Shown here piece by piece: positions 1 to 5,388 of a DNA stretch of 5,388 bases. The stretch's first letter is position 1. Each line of letters opens with the position of its first letter. The DNA is from a bacterium HR39 (GTDB taxonomy: Bacteria; Pseudomonadota; Alphaproteobacteria; Geminicoccales; Geminicoccaceae). Where the stretch lies: contig BEIP01000126.1 in assembly GCA_002898955.1 (NCBI GenBank), positions 1 through 5,388 of the forward strand. The letters are read 5' to 3'. The notes under the pieces were generated by a model. That model did no database searches. It had not been told where the DNA came from and worked only from the letters and a program-made list of their open reading frames with translations. The position numbers were made by a program, and so were the translations under genes.

Positions 1-737
1 GGAATGCCCAGCCTCCGGGCGAGCGGCGCAAGCCCCCGCCGGACCACGTTGAAGGCCGCCTGGACGGCCGGAAGGCGCGGCAGCCCGCCGGCGTTCTCGT
101 GGGGCAGCGGACGGTCGGCGAGGTCGTCGAGGCCGAGGAAGCGTCCCAGCCGCGCGAGCGTCGGCCCGGGCATCCCGCGCAGGTCGTCGAGATGGAGGAT
201 CAGCAGCCGGTCCGGCGGTATCAGCCGGCGCAGCGCCAGCGCGCGGGTGCCGACGGATGCGACGGTGCGATACTGCAGGTGGAGAGGATCGAGGCAGCCC
301 AGGGGGATCCCCCTTCCGGTGCGCCGGCGTTCCTGCGCATCCCACGCCGCACCGAGGTCCCGCAGGTCTTCCTCGCCGTTGCGCAGGAGCTGGGCGTGGA
401 AGGAGACCACCAGCTCCACCGGATCGCGCACCATGCAGACGAACCTGGCACCGGAACTGTAGCGGCGGATGGCCTCGATGGTGTCGTGGCGCAGATCGTA
501 GAGCGCCGACGCCTCGCCGACGACGGCGTGGCGCTCCGGATCGACATCACGGAACAGCCGTTCGTCGTCCCGCAGGGTCTCCACCGGGCGCGAGCGCAGG
601 AAGGAGGCAAAGAACAACGGCTCCTTGGGCTCGCACAGAAAGCAGCGCGGGTGATCGCAAAGCAGGCGCCAGAGGCTCGTCGTCCCGCACTTGGGCGCGC
701 CGATGACGAAGAGATTGGGGCGGACCCGTGCAGCCAT
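1..737 (-). CDS. Sulfotransferase family protein (PAPS-dependent), partial, C-terminus beyond the left edge
   Basis: The reading frame is open from an ATG at 737-735 to the left edge, giving 245 complete residues (MAARVRPNLFVIGAPKCGTT...). Residues 10-25 (FVIGAPKCGTTSLWRL) match the 5'-phosphosulfate-binding loop of P-loop sulfotransferases. Residues 99-115 (FVCMVRDPVELVVSFHA) match the 3'-phosphate-binding segment, with R104, D105, P106 and S112. Residues 73-80 (VGEASALY) match the GE-S-x-Y strand between them. By family knowledge the enzyme moves a sulfuryl group from PAPS to a hydroxyl or amine of an acceptor; the acceptor cannot be read here. Family members are commonly about 270-320 residues, so the end is probably missing. 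No signal peptide is seen, so it is probably cytoplasmic. GGAAGG at 748-743 lies 5 nt before the ATG and supports this start. It contains noticeably more A/T-ending codons (AAT, TTG, TTT, GAT, CGT, AGT) than the transporter genes, which may hint at a different origin. The family call is firm and the substrate unknown. Confidence 0.9.
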   Translation of the reverse strand, partial: MAARVRPNLFVIGAPKCGTTSLWRLLCDHPRCFLCEPKEPLFFASFLRSRPVETLRDDERLFRDVDPERHAVVGEASALYDLRHDTIEAIRRYSSGARFVCMVRDPVELVVSFHAQLLRNGEEDLRDLGAAWDAQERRRTGRGIPLGCLDPLHLQYRTVASVGTRALALRRLIPPDRLLILHLDDLRGMPGPTLARLGRFLGLDDLADRPLPHENAGGLPRLPAVQAAFNVVRRGLAPLARRLGI

Positions 738-796
738 CCCGCCCTTCCAGCGGCGGTCGGCGTCCGCACCCGGCGCGGCCGACCCTTCCGGTCCTC

Positions 797-825
797 CGGT
801 GGCACCGATCGCCTGCGGGTGTCAA
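797..825 (-). promoter_or_regulatory. Candidate promoter for the sulfotransferase gene (consensus -35, poor -10)
   Basis: On the minus strand TTGACA (825-820) is a perfect sigma-70 -35 hexamer. The hexamer 17 nt downstream is CCACCG (802-797), which does not resemble TATAAT, so the promoter would be weak or would need an activator. The palindrome at 828-842 ends 2 bp upstream of the -35, centred near -45 from the implied start point, a place typical of activator sites. This is inference from position only; a single 6-mer match is weak evidence. Confidence 0.25.
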
Positions 826-827
826 GC

Positions 828-842
828 GTTCCCATCGGGAAC
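828..842. promoter_or_regulatory. Perfect inverted repeat GTTCCC-ATC-GGGAAC, operator-like
   Basis: Two perfect 6-bp arms (828-833 and 837-842) flank a 3-bp centre. The element lies in the divergent intergenic region, 91 bp before the sulfotransferase start and 114 bp before the cytochrome start. The size and symmetry fit a site for a dimeric DNA-binding regulator. I do not recognise it as the site of a named regulator. The related sequence GGGAAC recurs at 932-937, just before the cytochrome ribosome binding site, but only as a half-site. Confidence 0.4.
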
Positions 843-955
843 AACCCAAGGGCGAAACTTGCCGCTGCGGGCGTCCCGCACCGCACCGGCTTGCGTCGCG
901 GCCGCATAAGATGTATCGGAGAGGAAACTCCGGGAACCCGCTGGGAGGAACCGTC

Positions 956-1480
956 ATGGGCCGGATCTACGCCACCGCCGCCGTGCTGGGCCTGCTGGCC
1001 TCCGCCGCCTGGGCGGCGCCGCAGGACGTGAAGCTGCCGGAGAACTGGCGCGAGACGTTCGTGAAGTACTGGGAGGGCGACCGCGCGCCGCCCAACGACA
1101 CCCAGACCGGCGTCGCCTGGGCCAACCGGGTCGCCCTCGAGAGCGCGAAGGGCGGTGGGCCGCTCGCCTACGGCTCGATGATCGTCTTCGAGGTCTACAA
1201 GGCGAAGCTCGACGCCGAGGGCAAGCCGGTGCTGGACGAGCAGGGCCGGCGCATTCCCGACACCCTCGCGCTCGTCGCGGTGATGGAGAAGCGCGAAGGT
1301 GCCGGCGCCGCCTGGCCCGAGGAGATCCGCAACGGCGACTGGGAGATGGCCGCCTTCACTCCACAGGGGACGTTCATCGAGCGCGACTACGCGCCCTGCC
1401 TCGAGTGCCACAAGCCGCTCGAGGATCAGGACTACATCTTCACGCGCTCCTTCCTCGACGAGGCCGCATCGGGACGCTGA
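956..1480 (+). CDS. Cytochrome P460 family protein, exported mono-haem c-type cytochrome
   Basis: This 174-residue protein has a Sec-type signal peptide (about residues 1-20 or 21: a short basic n-region, a hydrophobic AAVLGLLASAA core, and an AWA-A or WAA-P cleavage site), so it should act in the periplasm. One haem c motif, CLECH (148-152), lies near the C-terminus as in the P460/cytochrome c'-beta fold. It is followed by KPLEDQDYIFT, typical of this family. The segment GSMIVFEVYKAKLD (73-86) and the block RNGDWEMAAFTPQG (125-138) are also family-like. Known P460 cytochromes oxidise hydroxylamine or bind NO; whether this one does cannot be told. Phe78 appears to occupy the position of the Lys that cross-links to haem in Nitrosomonas P460. 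The start at 956 is chosen because GGAGG (944-948) lies 7 nt before it. An in-frame ATG at 911 lacks a ribosome binding site and would lengthen the signal n-region. It stands alone between a divergent gene and a separately promoted one. Confidence 0.88.
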   Translation: MGRIYATAAVLGLLASAAWAAPQDVKLPENWRETFVKYWEGDRAPPNDTQTGVAWANRVALESAKGGGPLAYGSMIVFEVYKAKLDAEGKPVLDEQGRRIPDTLALVAVMEKREGAGAAWPEEIRNGDWEMAAFTPQGTFIERDYAPCLECHKPLEDQDYIFTRSFLDEAASGR

Positions 1481-1498
1481 GGAGCGCCGTGCCCGGGC

Positions 1499-1538
1499 GG
1501 GGAGGCGGCGGAGTTCCGTCGCCTCCCCTCTCTTCCTC
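1499..1538 (+). terminator. Terminator-like hairpin after the P460 gene
   Basis: GGGGAGGCG (1499-1507) pairs perfectly with CGCCTCCCC (1520-1528). The stem continues through a G-T wobble (1508/1519) and CGG/CCG (1509-1511/1516-1518), closing on an AGTT loop. It is followed by the pyrimidine run TCTCTTCCTC rather than a clean T tract. It starts 18 nt after the stop codon. The stem is strong, but the impure T tract makes intrinsic termination likely rather than certain. Confidence 0.55.
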
Positions 1539-1626
1539 GCCCGCACGGAGCGCCGCGTGCGGCCCTGCGCCGCGGACACCCGCTCCCGCCGTCGACGCCG
1601 GTGGTCGCCCGGCCCGGACGCCGCCC

Positions 1627-1655
1627 TTTCCGGGGTGCGCAGACGACGGTATCAT
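1627..1655 (+). promoter_or_regulatory. Candidate sigma-70 promoter for the substrate-binding protein gene
   Basis: TATCAT (1650-1655) matches the -10 consensus at 5 of 6 positions. It lies 17 nt after TTTCCG (1627-1632), which matches the -35 consensus at only 3 of 6. This is one of the few AT-containing patches in the 208-bp gap. The implied transcript would start near 1662 and leave a leader of about 27 nt. A short inverted repeat, GTGGT-7 nt-ACCAC (1656-1672), overlaps the implied start point. A promoter is expected here because a hairpin precedes the gap. Confidence 0.35.
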
Positions 1656-1688
1656 GTGGTGGGCGGGACCACTGAAGGGAGAGAGGCC

Positions 1689-2894
1689 ATGAGGACGTGG
1701 TCACGCAGGATGCTGCCGCTGCTGGCGGCGGCGGTCGCGACGCTCTGGGCGTCGGGAGGCGGAGCCCAAGAGCCCATCCGCATCGGTGCCGTCATCCCCA
1801 CCACCGGCCCGCTGCAGGTCTACGGCGAGGCCACCATCAACGGCCTGCGCCTCGCGGTGGACGAGATCAACGCCGCGGGCGGCGTGCTCGGCCGGCCGGT
1901 GGAGCTGGTGGTGGCGGACACCGCCACCAATCCGCAGGTGGGCGTCGAGGCGGCCAAGCGGCTCGTCGCGGTGGAGGGCGTGGTCGGGCTGATCGGTGCG
2001 CTCTCGAGCGGCGTCACCATCCCCATCGCCACCACCGTCGCGAAGCCCGAGAGGATCCCCCAGATCTCCACCGCCTCCACCTCGCCGGTCATCACCACCC
2101 TCGACGACGACGGCTTCCTGTTCCGCACGGTGCCGAGCGACGCCCTGCAGGGCGTGGTGCTGGCGCAGCTGGTGGCCGAACAGGGCTTCCGGCGCGTCGC
2201 GGTGATCTACGTCAACAACGACTACGGCCGCGGGCTGGCCGAAGCCTTCGCCGGCGCCTTCACCGGTGAGGTCAGCGCCATGGTAGCCTACGAGGAGCGG
2301 CAGGCCTCCTATCGCGGCGAGCTGCAGCGGGCGAGCCGGGGCGATCCCGAGGCGCTGGTGCTGATCGCCTATCCCGGCGACGGCATCCCCATCCTGCGCC
2401 AGGCTCTCGAGGAGGGTTTCTTCTCGAAGTTCATCTTCACCGACGGCATGAAGGCGCAGGACGTGGTGGACGCCATCGGCGCGCCGCTCGAGGGGGCCTT
2501 CGGCACCGCGCCCACCGGCGATCCCGAGAGCCCGGCGGCGCGGCGCTTCCGCGAGCTCTACGAGGCCAGGTACGGCGAGCTGCCGCCGCAGCCCTTCATC
2601 GACAGCGCGTACGACGCGATGATGCTGATGGCGCTCGCCATCCAGAAGGCCGGCAGCACCGACGGCACGGCGATCCGCGACGCCCTGCCGGTGGTGGCCA
2701 ATCCGCCGGGCGAGAAGGTGATCCCGGGCGAGTTCGCGAAGGCCAGGGCGATCCTCGAGGCCGGCGGTGACGTGGACTACGAGGGCGCCGCGGGCAACCA
2801 GAACTTCGACGAGCACGGCGACGTGCCGGGCATCTACTCGCACTGGGCGATCCGCGACGGCAAGATCGTCGAGGTGGCGGTCATCCGTCCCTGA
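1689..2894 (+). CDS. ABC transporter substrate-binding protein, branched-chain amino acid (LivJ/LivK-like) family
   Basis: This 401-residue protein has a signal peptide (1-26, likely cut at GGA-QEP) and the mature start EPIRIGAVIPTTGPLQVYG typical of type 1 periplasmic binding proteins. Family landmarks follow in order: GLRLAVDEINAAGGVLGRPV (52-71); ALSSGVTIPIA (104-114) and STASTSPVIT (127-136), whose Ser/Thr residues usually contact the ligand amino acid; FRTVPSD (145-151); VIYVNNDYGRGLAEAF (172-187); and FDEHGDVPG (373-381). The length is usual for the family. It would bind the ligand in the periplasm and deliver it to the LivHM channel. The ligand may be a branched-chain amino acid or another small compound, since family names predict substrate poorly. 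AGGGAG (1676-1681), 7 nt before the ATG, supports the start; the upstream in-frame extension has no signal-like sequence. The n-region WSRRMLPLL contains a twin arginine, but the Sec route is equally possible. It faces the permease operon tail to tail, with its stop 57 nt from the livM stop. Confidence 0.92.
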   Translation: MRTWSRRMLPLLAAAVATLWASGGGAQEPIRIGAVIPTTGPLQVYGEATINGLRLAVDEINAAGGVLGRPVELVVADTATNPQVGVEAAKRLVAVEGVVGLIGALSSGVTIPIATTVAKPERIPQISTASTSPVITTLDDDGFLFRTVPSDALQGVVLAQLVAEQGFRRVAVIYVNNDYGRGLAEAFAGAFTGEVSAMVAYEERQASYRGELQRASRGDPEALVLIAYPGDGIPILRQALEEGFFSKFIFTDGMKAQDVVDAIGAPLEGAFGTAPTGDPESPAARRFRELYEARYGELPPQPFIDSAYDAMMLMALAIQKAGSTDGTAIRDALPVVANPPGEKVIPGEFAKARAILEAGGDVDYEGAAGNQNFDEHGDVPGIYSHWAIRDGKIVEVAVIRP

Positions 2895-2919
2895 GGTGCG
2901 GGCGGACGCTCCGACCGGG

Positions 2920-2946
2920 AGCCCGCGGCGGCGGCCGCGGGCTTTT
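2920..2946 (+). terminator. Intrinsic terminator of the substrate-binding protein gene
   Basis: AGCCCGCGGC (2920-2929) and GCCGCGGGCT (2934-2943) form a perfect 10-bp stem with a GGCG loop, followed by TTTT (2943-2946) and then CCTCTTC. It begins 25 nt after the substrate-binding protein stop and ends 6 nt before the convergent livM stop. The T tract exists only in the plus direction. Read from the minus strand the hairpin lacks a U run but could still slow polymerase leaving livM. Confidence 0.8.
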
Positions 2947-2951
2947 CCTCT

Positions 2952-3911
2952 TCAGCGACCGCGGTCGGAGTCCGGCTCCACCGGTGGCGGCGGGCGCTCT
3001 GGCAGCAGCCCCTCCGGGCGCCACAGCAGGATCACCTGCAGCAGCACGCCCACCAGCAGCACCCGCAACGCCCCGGCCCGTGCCGCATAGTCCACCGGCA
3101 GCCACGCGGCGAGGAACTGGGTCCCCGACCACAGGGCCCAGATCACGAAGGCGCCCAGCACCGCGCCGAGATTGTTGCCACTGCCGCCGGCGATCAGCAT
3201 GACCCAGACGAGGAAGGTGGTGAACAGCGGATCGAAGGCCTCGGGGCTGATGAAGCCGACGAAGTGGGCGTAGAGGCCGCCGCCCGCGCCCATGACGACG
3301 CTGCCGAGCACGAAGGCCTCGAGCCGGGCGCGCAGCACGTCCTTGCCACAGGCCATGGCGGCCGCCTCGTCCTCGCGGATCGCCCGCTGCACCCGTCCCC
3401 AGGGCGCCCGGTTGGCCCGCTCCAGCGCGGCCCAGACCAGGGCGATGGTCGCCGCCACCACCGCGAGGAAGGCGAGCTCGCCGAGATCCCCCGGCAGGCC
3501 CGCGAAGGGATGGGGGATGGCGGGGATGCCGCGCACCCCGTTGGTCAGCCACTCCTCGTTCTTGAGGACCAGCCGGACGATCTCGCCGATGCCGATGGTG
3601 GCGATGGCGAGATAGTCGGCCCGCAGATCGACGCAGACGAGGCCGACGAGGAGGGCGAGCAGGCCTGCGAGCACGCCCCCCGCCAGCACGCCGACGGGAA
3701 ACGGCAGGCCGAACCCTCCGAGGTGGAAGGGGCTCTCCGGGGTGGAGAGGATGGCGGCGGTGTAGGAGCCGACGGCCCAGAAGCCGGCGATGCCGATGTT
3801 GAACTGGCCCGAGAACCCCCACTGCACGTTGAGGCCGAGGCTCACCACGGCGTAGATGCCGGCCATGGTCAGGAAGAAGACGGCGAATCCGGCGAGACCC
3901 GTGAGTTCCAT
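2952..3911 (-). CDS. livM: Branched-chain amino acid ABC transporter permease LivM
   Basis: This is a 319-residue, very hydrophobic protein of the LivM class and of usual length. Family signatures are GLNVQWGFSGQFNIGIAGF (26-44), DYLAIATIGIGEIVRLVLKN (99-118), the LTNGVRGIP segment (122-130) and the cytoplasmic coupling loop RAIREDEAAAMACGKDV (176-192), which in this family docks to the LivG/LivF ATPases. About eight to ten membrane segments are apparent, for example near 6-24, 38-55, 72-95, 98-117, 146-163, 196-214, 230-260 and 280-297. The C-terminal tail PERPPPPVEPDSDRGR is Pro-rich and polar. It pairs with LivH to form the channel through the inner membrane. The start ATG (3911-3909) abuts the livH stop with no gap. 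GGAGG (3923-3919), inside the end of livH, lies 7 nt before it, so the two are translated together from one transcript. It is the last gene of the visible minus-strand operon. Confidence 0.95.
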   Translation of the reverse strand: MELTGLAGFAVFFLTMAGIYAVVSLGLNVQWGFSGQFNIGIAGFWAVGSYTAAILSTPESPFHLGGFGLPFPVGVLAGGVLAGLLALLVGLVCVDLRADYLAIATIGIGEIVRLVLKNEEWLTNGVRGIPAIPHPFAGLPGDLGELAFLAVVAATIALVWAALERANRAPWGRVQRAIREDEAAAMACGKDVLRARLEAFVLGSVVMGAGGGLYAHFVGFISPEAFDPLFTTFLVWVMLIAGGSGNNLGAVLGAFVIWALWSGTQFLAAWLPVDYAARAGALRVLLVGVLLQVILLWRPEGLLPERPPPPVEPDSDRGR

Positions 3912-4772
3912 TCACCGGCCTCCAAACATGCCCGTGGGACGGAAGACCAGCACCAGCACGATGAGCGCGAAGGCCACGGCCGGCTTGTAGACGGGCTCCA
4001 GGAACATGGTGGAGACCTCCCCGGCGATGCCCAGCAGGAAGCCGCCGGCGATCGCCCCGTAGGGCTGGCCGATGCCGCCCAGCAGGGCCGCGGCGAACAC
4101 CGGCAGCAGCACGTTCCACCCCAGAAGCGGATTGAGGCGGGTGTCGAGGGCGAGGAAGATGCCGGCCGCGGCGGCGAGGGCACCGCCCACGATCCACGTC
4201 CAGCGGATCACCGCCTCGGTGTCGATGCCGCACACCTGGGCGAGGTCGGGATCGTCGGCCATGGCGCGCATGGCCTTGCCGGTGCGGGTGCGGGTGAGGA
4301 AGAGGTGGAGCGCCGCCACCAGCGCCAGAGTGACGGCGAGGATCACCAGGTGTGTGGGCCGGATGCGCAGTCCCCACACCCGCCAGGGCGGCACGATATC
4401 CGTCGCGTAGACCACGTTCTCCGGGCCCCAGACGAGCTGCACCACGCTGCGCAGCACCAGCGCCACGCCGAAGGAGGAGATGAGCAGGATCACGGGCGCG
4501 GTGCGACGCAGGCGGCGGAACAGCACCCGGTCGATCGCCACCGTCACCGCCGCCGTGGCGGCGAGGGCGAAGGGGAAGACGGACCACAGAGGCAGGCCGA
4601 GGGTGGCGACGCCGAAGAGCGCGAAGTAGGCGCCCAGCGTCATGGTGTCGCCGTGGGCGAAGTTGGCGAAGCGCAGGATGGCGAAGAGCAGCGACACGCC
4701 CACCGCTCCGAGCGCGAAGATGCCGCCGGAGACGATGCCGTAGACGACGAGTTGCAGCAGGTCCTGCAGCAT
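3912..4772 (-). CDS. livH: Branched-chain amino acid ABC transporter permease LivH
   Basis: This 286-residue integral membrane protein is of usual LivH length. Diagnostic segments are the N-terminus LLQLVVYGIVSGGIFALGAVG (5-25), RFANFAHGDTMTLGAY (34-49), the coupling loop GKAMRAMADDPDLAQVCGID (165-184), which contacts an ATPase subunit, and LGGIGQPYGAIAGGFLLG (231-248). The C-terminus FRPTGMFGGR matches the usual F-RP-G-FG ending of the family. Seven or eight membrane segments are apparent. It forms the importer channel with LivM. The ATG at 4772-4770 gives the standard LivH N-terminus. It follows the livF stop by 8 nt, and no good Shine-Dalgarno is visible (the preceding bases are GCTGACCCGCGGC), so translation probably depends on ribosomes finishing livF. 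Confidence 0.95.
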   Translation of the reverse strand: MLQDLLQLVVYGIVSGGIFALGAVGVSLLFAILRFANFAHGDTMTLGAYFALFGVATLGLPLWSVFPFALAATAAVTVAIDRVLFRRLRRTAPVILLISSFGVALVLRSVVQLVWGPENVVYATDIVPPWRVWGLRIRPTHLVILAVTLALVAALHLFLTRTRTGKAMRAMADDPDLAQVCGIDTEAVIRWTWIVGGALAAAAGIFLALDTRLNPLLGWNVLLPVFAAALLGGIGQPYGAIAGGFLLGIAGEVSTMFLEPVYKPAVAFALIVLVLVFRPTGMFGGR

Positions 4773-4780
4773 GCCGCGGG

Positions 4781-5388
<608 letters not shown>

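Noticed and set aside
911..955. Alternative in-frame ATG at 911 for the P460 cytochrome
   Set aside because: No Shine-Dalgarno precedes it, and it would place 15 extra polar residues before the signal peptide. The ATG at 956 has GGAGG at ideal spacing.
99..1031. Plus-strand open frames across the sulfotransferase region (for example 4-462 and 99-1031)
   Set aside because: They are antisense to the sulfotransferase, low in sequence complexity and without plausible starts. The motifs are on the minus strand.
221..1579. A 452-codon minus-strand open frame spanning the sulfotransferase, the intergenic region and the P460 gene
   Set aside because: Over the sulfotransferase it is out of frame with the PAPS-binding motifs. 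Over the P460 gene it is antisense and has no motif.
1701..2843. A 380-codon minus-strand open frame opposite the substrate-binding protein
   Set aside because: Its composition is that of an antisense shadow (Arg, His, Gly, Asp), and the opposite strand encodes a clear family protein with signal peptide, ribosome binding site and terminator.
2881..4587. A 568-codon open frame on the minus strand in another frame of livM and livH
   Set aside because: It is Arg/Gly/Pro-rich with no recognisable domain, overlaps both permease genes and crosses their junction. It is a frame shadow.

Overview
This is a GC-rich (roughly 70%), gene-dense window. Codon choice is strongly biased to G/C in third position and every gene has a close homologue type in Proteobacteria. 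A high-GC proteobacterium, perhaps an alphaproteobacterium, is the best guess, but no marker in the window fixes the taxon.

Layout. (1) At the left edge, on the minus strand, is the N-terminal 245 residues of a PAPS-dependent sulfotransferase that runs out of the window. (2) A 218-bp divergent intergenic region (738-955) holds a perfect 15-bp palindrome, GTTCCCATCGGGAAC, next to a consensus -35 hexamer facing the sulfotransferase. (3) On the plus strand is a secreted cytochrome P460-family c-type haem protein (956-1480), followed by a terminator-like hairpin. (4) Also on the plus strand is a periplasmic substrate-binding protein of the branched-chain amino acid (LivJ/LivK, type 1 fold) class (1689-2894), with its own candidate promoter and a strong intrinsic terminator. 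(5) Converging on it from the right, on the minus strand, are the membrane and ATPase parts of the same type of importer: livF (partial, cut by the right edge), livH and livM, in that transcription order with junctions of 8 and 0 nt.

How the genes work together. The binding protein presumably captures an amino acid or related small organic ligand in the periplasm and hands it to the LivH-LivM channel, driven by LivF and a LivG that is not in the window and is expected further upstream on the minus strand. The binding-protein gene is transcribed separately and convergently, so its expression can differ from that of the permease operon. The P460 cytochrome and the sulfotransferase have no evident functional link to the transporter or to each other.

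I see no RNA gene, CRISPR array, insertion sequence or integrase, and nothing that amounts to a new multi-gene system. The points most worth a second look are the Lys-to-Phe change in the P460 protein at the apparent haem cross-link position, the palindrome in the divergent promoter region, and the split convergent transporter layout.
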